DNA of 6,969 nt. Origin: Rhodospirillaceae bacterium (GTDB lineage: Bacteria; Pseudomonadota; Alphaproteobacteria; SP197). Under the pieces are notes generated by a model, which saw only the letters and a program-made list of their open reading frames with translations, was not told the DNA's origin and did not search any database. Location of the stretch: positions 1-6,969 of the forward strand of contig JABIUG010000065.1 in the NCBI GenBank assembly GCA_018700655.1. The letters run 5' to 3'. Shown here piece after piece: positions 1-6,523 of this stretch; position 1 is the stretch's first letter; each line of letters starts with the position of its first letter. The translations under genes and the position numbers were made by a program.

Positions 1-1
1 C

Positions 2-1093
2 TTTTGTGTCCTGGTAAACCCGGTCAGTCTGCGTTGCGCGATCGAATGCCGCGAGTATCAGGGCTTTCAGGGCCACATTCCCTCGATGTACGCCTTTGTC
101 CCTGCCCAAGGCCCGGTCGTGCTGCATGGCGCGACGCAACGTCATTATCTGATGGTTGACGACTACCGCGCCCAGGAGCGCCTCAATGTCTTCGAAGGCG
201 GACTTGACCTGACCGACCATGCGCGCCTCTTTGCCGATAGCCTGAACGCCTTCATCGATGAGATCGGCCTTGCCGGCGAAAACCGCCGCGTCGCGATCGA
301 GATGCTCAACCCCAGCGTTACCCAGGCTGTCCTGCAGGTCGGTCTGGAAGCGGTCGATGCCGAACCGATCATCGAGAAGGCCAAATCGATCAAATCGCCC
401 GAAGAGATCGCCTGCATGCGCCATTCCATCGCGGTCGCGGAGTTCGGCATAGCCCATATGCAGGAACTGCTGGAACCCGGCATCCGCGAAACCGAGCTGT
501 GGTCGGTCATGCACCAGGTCAACATGGCCCATGACGGCGACTGGTTCGATGGCCGCATGTTGTGTTCGGGGCCACGCACCAACCCCTGGCTCCAGGAAGC
601 GTCTGACCGGGTGATCGAAGCCGGCGACTTCGTTGCCTTTGATACCGATATGATCGGCCCCTTCGGTTATTGCGCCGACATCTCGCGCACCTGGCTGTGC
701 GGCCCGGCCGAGCCGAGCGAGGAACAGCGCCGGGTCTATTCCCAGGCCCATCAAGAGGTCATGTACAACATCGATCTCGTCAAACCGGGCATGACCTTTC
801 TCGAGTTCACCGAAAAGGCCTTCCGCCAGCCCGAGGAGTTTGTCGGCCGGCGTTACCCCTGCCCCGCGCACGGCATCGGCATGTCGGACGAATATCCCAA
901 GCTCCACTATCCCCAGGATGTCGCCAGAGGCATCTATGACGGCGTCATCGAAGAGAACATGACGCTGTGCATGGAGAGTTACTGCGGCTCTGAACGCGGC
1001 GGCCCCGGCGTCAAGCTCGAGCAGATGGTTCTGGTGACCGCCGACGGCTGCGAACTCCTGACGAACTATCCCTTCGAAAAGGCCTTGCTCTAG
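2..1093 (+). CDS. M24 (creatinase/aminopeptidase-fold) metalloenzyme, DddP-like; 5' end outside window
   Basis: C-terminal part of an M24 'pita-bread' metalloenzyme. The frame is open back to base 2 with family-like sequence, so the ATG at 86 (before YAFVPAQGPVV) is internal and the true start lies left of the window. Numbering from that ATG, putative metal ligands are D186, D188, D198 (DTD...ADISRTW), H262 (PAHGIGM), E297 (CMESY) and E312 (VKLEQ). Their spacing (2, 10, 64, 35, 15) equals what I recall for the DMSP lyase DddP (D295, D297, D307, H371, E406, E421). Y257 and D268 fall where I recall DddP's catalytic Tyr366 and Asp377. DddP cleaves dimethylsulfoniopropionate to DMS and acrylate in the cytoplasm, but DddP-like relatives of unknown substrate are common, so lyase activity is only possible. 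It converges on a second M24 gene of the opposite strand, and the two stops overlap. M24 membership is near certain, the DddP-like subgroup likely, the substrate unknown. Confidence 0.9.
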   Translation, partial: FCVLVNPVSLRCAIECREYQGFQGHIPSMYAFVPAQGPVVLHGATQRHYLMVDDYRAQERLNVFEGGLDLTDHARLFADSLNAFIDEIGLAGENRRVAIEMLNPSVTQAVLQVGLEAVDAEPIIEKAKSIKSPEEIACMRHSIAVAEFGIAHMQELLEPGIRETELWSVMHQVNMAHDGDWFDGRMLCSGPRTNPWLQEASDRVIEAGDFVAFDTDMIGPFGYCADISRTWLCGPAEPSEEQRRVYSQAHQEVMYNIDLVKPGMTFLEFTEKAFRQPEEFVGRRYPCPAHGIGMSDEYPKLHYPQDVARGIYDGVIEENMTLCMESYCGSERGGPGVKLEQMVLVTADGCELLTNYPFEKALL

Positions 1094-2331
1094 TCGAGTA
1101 ACTCATCCTCGAACGGGAAGGTCGACATCAGCTGGTAGCCGTCGTCGGTGACCAGCACCATGTCTTCGAGTTTCACGCCATCAGAGCCGCCGACGGCACC
1201 GATATAGCTTTCGACCGTCACGACCATGCCAGCTTCGAGCACGCCGTCATAACCCTGCTTGTCCCAGTCGGGCCAATAGGGGATCGAGGGCCATTCGTCG
1301 CCCATGCCCATACCGTGGAAGGGCATGGAGTAACGCTGCTCCCAGAGCTCGTCAGGCAGGCTGAACTGGCGTTCCGAAAGCTCGCGGAAGGTCACGCCTG
1401 CCTTGATCAGCGGCCTGTTGTATTCAAGGTTTTCCTATGCGGTCCGGTAGAGGCGTTTCTGCTCGTCGGTCGGTTTTCCGGGTTTGCAGTGGAAGGTGCG
1501 CGACATATCGGCGCCGTATCCCCAAAGCCCGATCATGCCGGTATCGATGGCGAAGAACTCACCGGCCCAAATCATGCGGTCGCTGCATTCCTGGCCCCAG
1601 GGATTGGTTCGCCCGCCCGAACCGGCAAGGTGGTACTCGACCCACTCACCGCCATTGCGGATGTTCTCGTGATGGAGTTCCGCCCAAAGCTCGATTTCGG
1701 TAATGCCCGGGCGCAGATTCTCGCGCACACGGGCAAGCCCGGCTTCGGCAATCGTGATGGACTGGATCATCAGCGTGATTTCGTCGGGATTCTTGATCGC
1801 ACAGGCGTGCTCAACGACTTCTTCGCCTGAAACAATCTCGATCCCGTGTTTCATCAGAGCGAGCATGGCGATCGGCTCGCAGATATCGATCGCGATACGG
1901 TTGCTGCCGCCACCGTCGCGCTCGATCATGGCCGCCATCTCGGCCGCCCAGTTGTCGGCAAATTCTCCGGCGCGGTCGCCTGCCGGGAAATAGGTGAAGA
2001 CAATCGCGTCATGCACCTCGCCGATCATGTCGGGCTTGTCTTCCTCGTCGAACAGGCGTTCCCAGTCGAACATCGAGATCTTGCCTTCGGCCAGAACCCA
2101 GGCGCAGCGGAAGGGCGAATGCAGATTGAATATCTGGGCGAAACGGGTGCCCGTGGCGTAGCGCACGTTCACGCCGCCGAACAGAATGATACCGGCCAGA
2201 TCGCACGCTCGTAGCTGTTTCTGGACCCTTTCCATGCGATAGCGGCGCATACGCTCGATATCGACGCCCTTTTCCCAGTCCTTGACGGACCAGCCGTGGG
2301 TGTTGCGGGCAAGATAGGTTGGATCGTTCAT
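1090..2331 (-). pseudogene. M24 metalloenzyme (DddP-like) interrupted by an in-frame TAG at codon 299
   Basis: A second M24-family gene, 413 codons, close to full length for the family. The start is the ATG at 2331 (MNDPTYLARN), placed 7 nt after a GGAGG; the longer frame upstream has no family-like sequence. Codon 299 (1437-1435) is TAG, yet the same frame continues with ENLEYN...GVTFREL and all C-terminal motifs to a normal stop at 1092-1090. Putative metal ligands are D263, D275, H339 (PFHGMGM), E374 (TVESY) and E389 (KLED); Y334 and D345 match the DddP catalytic positions. The position equivalent to DddP D297 is G265 (DTG), as in ordinary M24 peptidases and creatinases. A product stopped at 298 residues would lose H339, E374 and E389 and should be inactive. 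It is the last gene of the minus-strand operon, 44 bp after the oxygenase gene. It may be a recent pseudogene, a sequencing error or amber readthrough. Confidence 0.88.
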
Positions 2332-2338
2332 GGGAAGT

Positions 2339-2343
2339 CCTCC
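2339..2343 (-). promoter_or_regulatory. Shine-Dalgarno GGAGG fixing the start of the interrupted M24 gene
   Basis: On the minus strand GGAGG is followed by 7 nt and then ATG at 2331. This spacing supports the MNDPTY start over the in-frame ATG at 2445, which lies inside the upstream oxygenase gene. Confidence 0.75.
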
Positions 2344-2375
2344 GTGGACGATGATCGAGGCTGGAGCAAATCCGG

Positions 2376-3233
2376 TCAGCCCGTGATGTGCGCTCCCGAC
2401 GCTGCGCCGTCTGCCTCCAGGTGTCGAGGGTGAACCTCGCCCCAAAGCCGCTCGGCATAAGCTGGCGACGCGATGTGGCCGGGATCGGTGACGTAACTCA
2501 GCAACAGGCTCAACCGTTGGGTCTCGCCGGTCGGAGCCGTCACGCGATGCAAGGTGTTACCACCGCGGAAAAGCTGAAGATCACCAGGCCGCAGCGCCAG
2601 GGTCCTCACGGCACTTCGATCGCCATCAAGGACCCGCTCGACCGCATCGTAGCGTTCATCATCCCCGGTCCGGATATCGGGGACATATTCGAACACGCCC
2701 CCGCCATCGGGCGCATCGAGCAGGATCGAAACGGTGAAGTCGTTGTGGTCGAAATGCCAGGAGAATTCCCGGCCCTGTGACTGCACGTTAACGTTCACGC
2801 AACCAAACGGGTCGCGGTAGCTGAAGAGTTCTTCATGGCCCAGACAATCAGCGACGAATCGGCAGAGGTCCGCATCCTGGAAAGCCAACCAGATGGCGCC
2901 GGAGGCATCGAACAGATCACCCCGCACCATGCCATGACAACGCAGAGCGAAACGCTGTAACGGGTGGTTTTCGGGGCAATCCTCCGGCGGATCGGAAAAG
3001 TACGGGTTGAGCCAGGCTTCCGTATAGGTCGCACGCGGCGCCAGGCCTCGGGCTTCGCGTTGCATCGCTTCGAGAACGTCAGGCCGGATGAAACCGGGCA
3101 GTCTGGCGCAGTTATCGGCGTCCAGATCTTTGCGTGCCCGAGCAACAAGATCGCGATAGGCGGTGCAGTCGGGGTCGCCGACGGGATAACGTTCTGTATC
3201 GAAGAGACCCTTGATCCAAGTGCTGGTCATCAT
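2376..3233 (-). CDS. Fe(II)/2-oxoglutarate-dependent oxygenase, possibly HalD/BesD-like group, HxD type
   Basis: A 285-residue cytoplasmic protein with the double-stranded beta-helix features of Fe(II)/2OG oxygenases. H160 and D162 (FSWHFDHNDF) form the HxD motif, H229 (GGNTLHRV) is the third iron ligand, and R240 (TQRLSLLLSY) is the likely 2OG-binding arginine. LRPGDLQLFRGGNTLH (about 214-229) is typical of the segment before the distal His. The WHFDHNDFTVSILLD stretch recalls the HalD/BesD/ArpA-like group, some members of which halogenate or hydroxylate free amino acids. Radical halogenases replace the Asp with Gly or Ala, so the intact Asp predicts hydroxylation or oxidative demethylation. 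The start ATG overlaps the stop of the preceding oxidase gene in an ATGA (3233-3230), and a second ATG follows at once; the GAGG/AAGG upstream lies inside the oxidase gene, consistent with translational coupling. The substrate is unknown, and it lacks the recognisable ectoine hydroxylase signature. Confidence 0.88.
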   Translation of the reverse strand: MMTSTWIKGLFDTERYPVGDPDCTAYRDLVARARKDLDADNCARLPGFIRPDVLEAMQREARGLAPRATYTEAWLNPYFSDPPEDCPENHPLQRFALRCHGMVRGDLFDASGAIWLAFQDADLCRFVADCLGHEELFSYRDPFGCVNVNVQSQGREFSWHFDHNDFTVSILLDAPDGGGVFEYVPDIRTGDDERYDAVERVLDGDRSAVRTLALRPGDLQLFRGGNTLHRVTAPTGETQRLSLLLSYVTDPGHIASPAYAERLWGEVHPRHLEADGAASGAHITG

Positions 3234-5641
3234 GCCCTTAACCTCAAGTTGCCGGGGTCGTATGGCGCTTCCTGAAGCCGCTTGGCGGGTATGCCTTCGC
3301 CCAACATGACGATGGCAAGATCTTTGCGGTCGGCTGCACCCTGCTCAACAAAACCCAGCGCAAGGCACCGCCCGGTGCGGTAGCCGGTTGTGCCGGAGGT
3401 AACAAAACCGACGGGCCTACCGCCGGCCAGGATCGGGTAGTTGGCGTGCGGATCGCTGTCGCCGGGTTCGACCTCGAGCATGACGAAGACCCAGTCGGCG
3501 GGTTTGTCACGCTGGGCCAGCACGGCATCGCGCCCCCGGAACGGCCCTTTGTCGAAGGCGACGAAACGGTCGAGACCGGCATCGAAGGGTGTGTATTCGA
3601 TGCCAAACTCCGCCTGCCAGCCGTGATAGCCCTTTTCGATCCGCATCGCGTTCAGCCCATAGGAACCGAAATCGGCAAGCCCCAGGTCGGCGCCCTCGCG
3701 CCATAGCGCGTCATAAACCCCCGGCGCATCGGCCATCGCCATGTGGAGTTCCCAGCCCAGTTCGCCGACAAAACTCACACGCAGTGCGAGGACTTCGGCG
3801 CCGGCCACGGTGATTTCACGCGCCGACATCCAGGGCGCGGCCTCTGCCGACAGATCGGCCTTCGTCAGGCGTGCAAGCAGCTCGCGCGATTGCGGGCCCA
3901 TGACCATCAGAGTTGCACGGGTTCCCGACTCATTGGTCAGCACGACACTGCCGTCTGCGGGCAGCAGGCGCTGGAAGATATCGAAGTCGCGCCGCTCTGC
4001 CAGGGTCGGGCCCAGCAGAACAAAGCTGTTGTCGGCCAGGCAGGTCACCGTCGCCTCGGTCAACACCTTGCCCATTTTGGAGAGCACATAACGCAGATCG
4101 ACCCGGCCCTGCCTGGGCAGACGCCCGCAGAACAGCCAGTCGAGCCAGTCTGCTGCGCCCGGACCTTCGACCAGGTAGCGGGTAAAACCACAGTGGTCCA
4201 TGACACCGACACGGTCGCGCACGGCCTCGCATTCAGCCGTGACGGCTTCGGTCCAGCTCTCATGGCGGAAGCTCAGTTGGCCGTCATCCCTGGCGGTCTG
4301 CGTCTGGAACCAGATCGGCCGCTCCCAACCGCCGATCTGGGCATGAACCGCGCCTTTGGCTTTGAGCACGTCGTGCAACGGGCTCCGTGCAACCGGGCGA
4401 CCGGCCTGCCAGACCCGGTGCGGGAACGGTGCTGCGTACTGGTTTTCGTAGAGTTCGCAGATACGCGCGCCGGTGAATTCCTGGGTCGCCCAATCGCCGA
4501 ACCGGCGGGGATCCCAGGTCCAGCTGTCCCATTCGGTCTCGCCTTCCAGGATCATCTCAGCGATCGCCTTGCCCGCTGCCGGACCCTGGCAGAACCCGAT
4601 CTGGACGGCGCAGGCGTGGTAGGCATTGGAAAGCCCCGGGGCTGGCCCGACCAGCGGCTGGGCATCGGGAGCGTAGGGGATCGGGCCGTTGACGAAACGT
4701 TGAATACCGGCTTCGTCGAGCATCGGGAAAAGTGCTGCCGCACTGTCATAAATTGCTTCGAGCTGGGAGAGATCATCGGCAAAGAGTTCCTGCCCGAATT
4801 CGGGCGGAACACCATCGTGCCAGACAAGATGCGCGGCATGCCCATAGGAACCCAACAGCAGGCCGTCGCGTTCCTGGCGAAAGTAGTACTCCCCGCCGAG
4901 ATCACGAAAGATCGGAAAACGTTGATCGCGTTCAGCCACCGCAGGCAGGTCTTCGGTCACGACATACTGATGCGCCAGCGTCACCAGCGGAATGTCCTGG
5001 CCCATCATGGCCGCGACTTCCCCACCACGGAAACCGGCTGCATTGACCACAATCTCAGCCCGGATATCACCTTCACGGCAGCGCAGGATCCAGCTTGAAT
5101 CAGCCTGCTGTTCGATTGTCTCGACGGGATTATGTCGCTTGATCCGGGCACCCAATGCACGGGCGCCAGTGGCGACGGCATGCACGACCTGGGCCGGATC
5201 GATCGCACCCTCATAGGGGTCAAGAAGTCCGCCGATCAGGCCGTCTCCCTTGAGGAAGGGGTGCAGGCGTTCCATCTCGGCGACATCGATGATCGGCATC
5301 TCCAGGCCCTGCCCCCGTGCGATGCCGGAGACGTAGTGCAGATGGTCCATGCGCTCGGGTGACCGGGCGGGATAAAGACAGCCATCGATATGAAAGCTGA
5401 AGGGGTAATCGACCGTGCGCGCGAGTTCCTCATAGAAACCCTTGGCGTAGTGCTGGGCACGCATGTTTCCCCAGTTGCCCGAGAACGGCGTGACATGACC
5501 GGCGGCATGCCATGACGAACCGGCGGTGAGCTCCTCGCGCTCGACCAGCATCACATCGGTCTCGCCTGCCAGCGCAAGCTGGTAGAGGCAGCAGACGCCG
5601 GTGATGCCGCCGCCGATCACCACGACACGCGCCTGCTCCAC
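3230..5641 (-). CDS. FAD-dependent oxidase/dehydrogenase fused to GcvT-like folate domain (dimethylglycine/sarcosine dehydrogenase family)
   Basis: An 803-residue two-module flavoenzyme. Residues about 5-365 are a DAO-type FAD domain: VVVIGGGITGV has the GxGxxG loop (G10, G12, G15), and SSWHAAG places H45 where dimethylglycine and sarcosine dehydrogenases bind FAD covalently. About 368-423 is the linker domain. From RSPLHDVL and GGWERPIWF (about 419-445) a GcvT-like aminomethyltransferase domain runs to about 700, with D482 in GVMDHCGF at the conserved folate-site Asp, SFVGELGWELH (623-633) and MRIEKGYHGW (666-675). The GcvT C-terminal barrel follows (about 713-795). Relatives oxidise N-methyl groups and pass the C1 unit to tetrahydrofolate as 5,10-methylene-THF. 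The start is a GTG at 5641, one base after the upstream stop, with no clear Shine-Dalgarno, so coupling is likely. The length matches bacterial relatives. The exact substrate (dimethylglycine, sarcosine or another N-methyl compound) cannot be read from sequence. Confidence 0.93.
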   Translation of the reverse strand: MEQARVVVIGGGITGVCCLYQLALAGETDVMLVEREELTAGSSWHAAGHVTPFSGNWGNMRAQHYAKGFYEELARTVDYPFSFHIDGCLYPARSPERMDHLHYVSGIARGQGLEMPIIDVAEMERLHPFLKGDGLIGGLLDPYEGAIDPAQVVHAVATGARALGARIKRHNPVETIEQQADSSWILRCREGDIRAEIVVNAAGFRGGEVAAMMGQDIPLVTLAHQYVVTEDLPAVAERDQRFPIFRDLGGEYYFRQERDGLLLGSYGHAAHLVWHDGVPPEFGQELFADDLSQLEAIYDSAAALFPMLDEAGIQRFVNGPIPYAPDAQPLVGPAPGLSNAYHACAVQIGFCQGPAAGKAIAEMILEGETEWDSWTWDPRRFGDWATQEFTGARICELYENQYAAPFPHRVWQAGRPVARSPLHDVLKAKGAVHAQIGGWERPIWFQTQTARDDGQLSFRHESWTEAVTAECEAVRDRVGVMDHCGFTRYLVEGPGAADWLDWLFCGRLPRQGRVDLRYVLSKMGKVLTEATVTCLADNSFVLLGPTLAERRDFDIFQRLLPADGSVVLTNESGTRATLMVMGPQSRELLARLTKADLSAEAAPWMSAREITVAGAEVLALRVSFVGELGWELHMAMADAPGVYDALWREGADLGLADFGSYGLNAMRIEKGYHGWQAEFGIEYTPFDAGLDRFVAFDKGPFRGRDAVLAQRDKPADWVFVMLEVEPGDSDPHANYPILAGGRPVGFVTSGTTGYRTGRCLALGFVEQGAADRKDLAIVMLGEGIPAKRLQEAPYDPGNLRLRA

Positions 5642-5642
5642 G

Positions 5643-6347
5643 TCAGTGGTCTCGCAGCAGGGTACCGAACCCGGTGATGGATTGATCGACCCCCAAGCGG
5701 CGCAAGACCTGCCAGTAAAGCGCCGCGTTGCACGCCACGATGGGTTTGCCGTGTCGGGCCTCGAGTTCCTCGATCAGGCCGACAACCGGCAACGCCGTGC
5801 CGACCTGCAGGATGGCGTCGATCCCGTCGAGAGCGACTTCAGCAAAGACACGGCGGACGTCATCGAGCGATGTTTCCACGATCTCCGGCAGTGACGGCGC
5901 CTGGGTGCCCTTGATCGCCACCACTTCGAAGCCGGCAGCTTCGGTGTTGGCTTTCACATTGGCATCGATTTCTGCGTTGAACGGGGTGACCACGGCGACC
6001 CGTTTCGCGCCAAGGGTATTCAGGGCAGCATAATCGGCAGCCGATGCGTTGAGAACGGGGATGCCGACCTGGGCTTCGAGTTCAGTACAGCGGGCCTCCA
6101 GTTTGGCCGGGCCACCCGGGCCTGCATCGGTCGTGAGACCGATGGCAAGTGCGGCCGGGCTGCAATCCATGAGCCTGGAAGCCTCGTCATCAAGGTCATC
6201 GGAAATGCGTTCGCCACCCAGGCGAAAGCGCTGCATCTGGTTCGTCACGCCTTCGGGTCGCAAGCTCGCGAGTTCGGGTTCCACCACCGTATTCATCGCC
6301 GGCGTCATCACGCCGATCACGGCACGGTGGCCCAGGGTGTCTGTCAT
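5643..6347 (-). CDS. Asp/Glu racemase superfamily protein (maleate isomerase / arylmalonate decarboxylase-like)
   Basis: A 234-residue protein of the fold shared by maleate cis-trans isomerase, arylmalonate decarboxylase, Asp/Glu racemases and the ectoine-utilisation protein EutA. Family marks are TPAMNTVVEPEL (15-26), the strand ending ALAIGLTTDAG (66-76), VAVVTPFNAEID (118-128) and GKPIVACNAALYW (200-212). C206 sits at the C-terminal catalytic cysteine. At the N-terminal catalytic site, where isomerases and racemases have a Cys before Thr-Ser, this protein has L71-T72-T73. A single retained Cys is the arrangement of arylmalonate decarboxylase, so decarboxylation or another one-Cys reaction is more likely than racemisation. 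This alignment was made by eye. The ATG at 6347 follows a GAAAGG (6361-6356) by 8 nt. It is the first full gene of the operon, and its stop lies one base before the next start. Confidence 0.85.
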   Translation of the reverse strand: MTDTLGHRAVIGVMTPAMNTVVEPELASLRPEGVTNQMQRFRLGGERISDDLDDEASRLMDCSPAALAIGLTTDAGPGGPAKLEARCTELEAQVGIPVLNASAADYAALNTLGAKRVAVVTPFNAEIDANVKANTEAAGFEVVAIKGTQAPSLPEIVETSLDDVRRVFAEVALDGIDAILQVGTALPVVGLIEELEARHGKPIVACNAALYWQVLRRLGVDQSITGFGTLLRDH

Positions 6348-6355
6348 CGCATCAG

Positions 6356-6361
6356 CCTTTC
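6356..6361 (-). promoter_or_regulatory. Shine-Dalgarno GAAAGG for the racemase-superfamily gene
   Basis: GAAAGG on the minus strand lies 8 nt before the ATG at 6347 and supports that start. It is weaker than the AGGAGG of the micro-ORF just upstream. Confidence 0.55.
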
Positions 6362-6379
6362 AAACGACGGGGAACCCGA

Positions 6380-6421
6380 TCAAAAGAAAAAATCGACCGG
6401 CACGACATACATCAGAGCCAT
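6380..6421 (-). CDS. Putative 13-residue leader peptide (micro-ORF)
   Basis: A 13-codon open frame, MALMYVVPVDFFF, starts at ATG 6421-6419 and ends at TGA 6382-6380. Its Shine-Dalgarno, AGGAGG (6432-6427) with a 5-nt spacer, is the strongest ribosome binding site in the window. It ends 32 nt before the first operon gene and ends in three Phe codons. I do not recognise the peptide. Its position suggests a leader that couples translation or attenuation to the operon, but no strong downstream terminator hairpin is visible, so it may also be a chance frame. Confidence 0.35.
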   Translation of the reverse strand: MALMYVVPVDFFF

Positions 6422-6426
6422 TCCTG

Positions 6427-6432
6427 CCTCCT
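6427..6432 (-). promoter_or_regulatory. Perfect Shine-Dalgarno AGGAGG before the micro-ORF
   Basis: AGGAGG lies 5 nt before the micro-ORF ATG. Its first half is also the right arm of a weak stem, CCTGAC (6457-6452) pairing with GTCAGG (6435-6430) around a 16-nt loop, which could partly hide it in the mRNA. The stem is only 6 bp. Confidence 0.5.
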
Positions 6433-6458
6433 GACAAGAGAAGAAATCCGGGTCAGGC

Positions 6459-6487
6459 ATCAAAATTCGCTCATGCCGCGATGTCAG
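6459..6487 (-). promoter_or_regulatory. Candidate sigma70-type promoter for the minus-strand operon
   Basis: On the minus strand CTGACA (6487-6482, 5 of 6 to the -35 consensus) is followed by a 17-bp spacer and TTTGAT (6464-6459, 4 of 6 to the -10 consensus). A transcript starting near 6452 would carry a roughly 105-nt leader holding the micro-ORF before the ATG at 6347. This was found by eye in a single gap, so it is a candidate only. Confidence 0.3.
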
Positions 6488-6523
6488 CGGCCACCCTCAG
6501 TCCCCGGGTCGCCGTGTCCGCAA

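Larger units (their letters stand above)
6348..6523. other. Intergenic leader region upstream of the operon
   Basis: These 176 bp separate the alcohol dehydrogenase remnant from the operon and are the only sizeable non-coding stretch. They are visibly more A/T-rich in the middle (6380-6465). They hold the candidate promoter, the micro-ORF with its ribosome binding site and the racemase-gene Shine-Dalgarno. I see no convincing Rho-independent terminator for the dehydrogenase remnant, no tRNA and no repeat array. Confidence 0.6.

Noticed and set aside
86..88. ATG at 86 as the start of the plus-strand M24 gene
   Set aside because: The frame is open to base 2 and the upstream residues fit the family, so the gene is cut by the window edge and this Met is internal.
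1090..1395. C-terminal M24 piece as an independent gene starting at GTG 1395
   Set aside because: There is no ribosome binding site, the start falls mid-domain and it lacks the first two metal ligands. It is the distal part of the interrupted gene.
1395..1437. Frameshift as the cause of the split M24 gene
   Set aside because: Both halves are in the same frame and align to the paralogue without a gap; the only lesion is the TAG.
1315..1830. 171-residue plus-strand frame antisense to the interrupted M24 gene
   Set aside because: Shadow of the opposite-strand coding sequence with no family features.
2332..2445. Extended N-terminus of the minus-strand M24 gene from the ATG at 2445
   Set aside because: The extra 38 residues overlap the oxygenase gene and are Arg/Gly-rich without family likeness, whereas the ATG at 2331 has a GGAGG at proper spacing.
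2376..3233. Ectoine hydroxylase EctD
   Set aside because: The iron-site context (FSWHFDHNDF) differs from the EctD signature, and no ectoine synthesis genes are present in the window.
3743..5098. 451-residue open frame on the plus strand, antisense to the flavoenzyme gene
   Set aside because: It lies wholly opposite a well-supported gene, shows no recognisable domain, and long antisense frames are expected in GC-rich coding DNA.
3230..5641. DMSP demethylase DmdA, given the GcvT domain next to DddP-like genes
   Set aside because: DmdA is a single GcvT-type protein of under 400 residues, while this has an N-terminal FAD oxidase module with the HAAG flavin site and fits the dimethylglycine/sarcosine dehydrogenase family.
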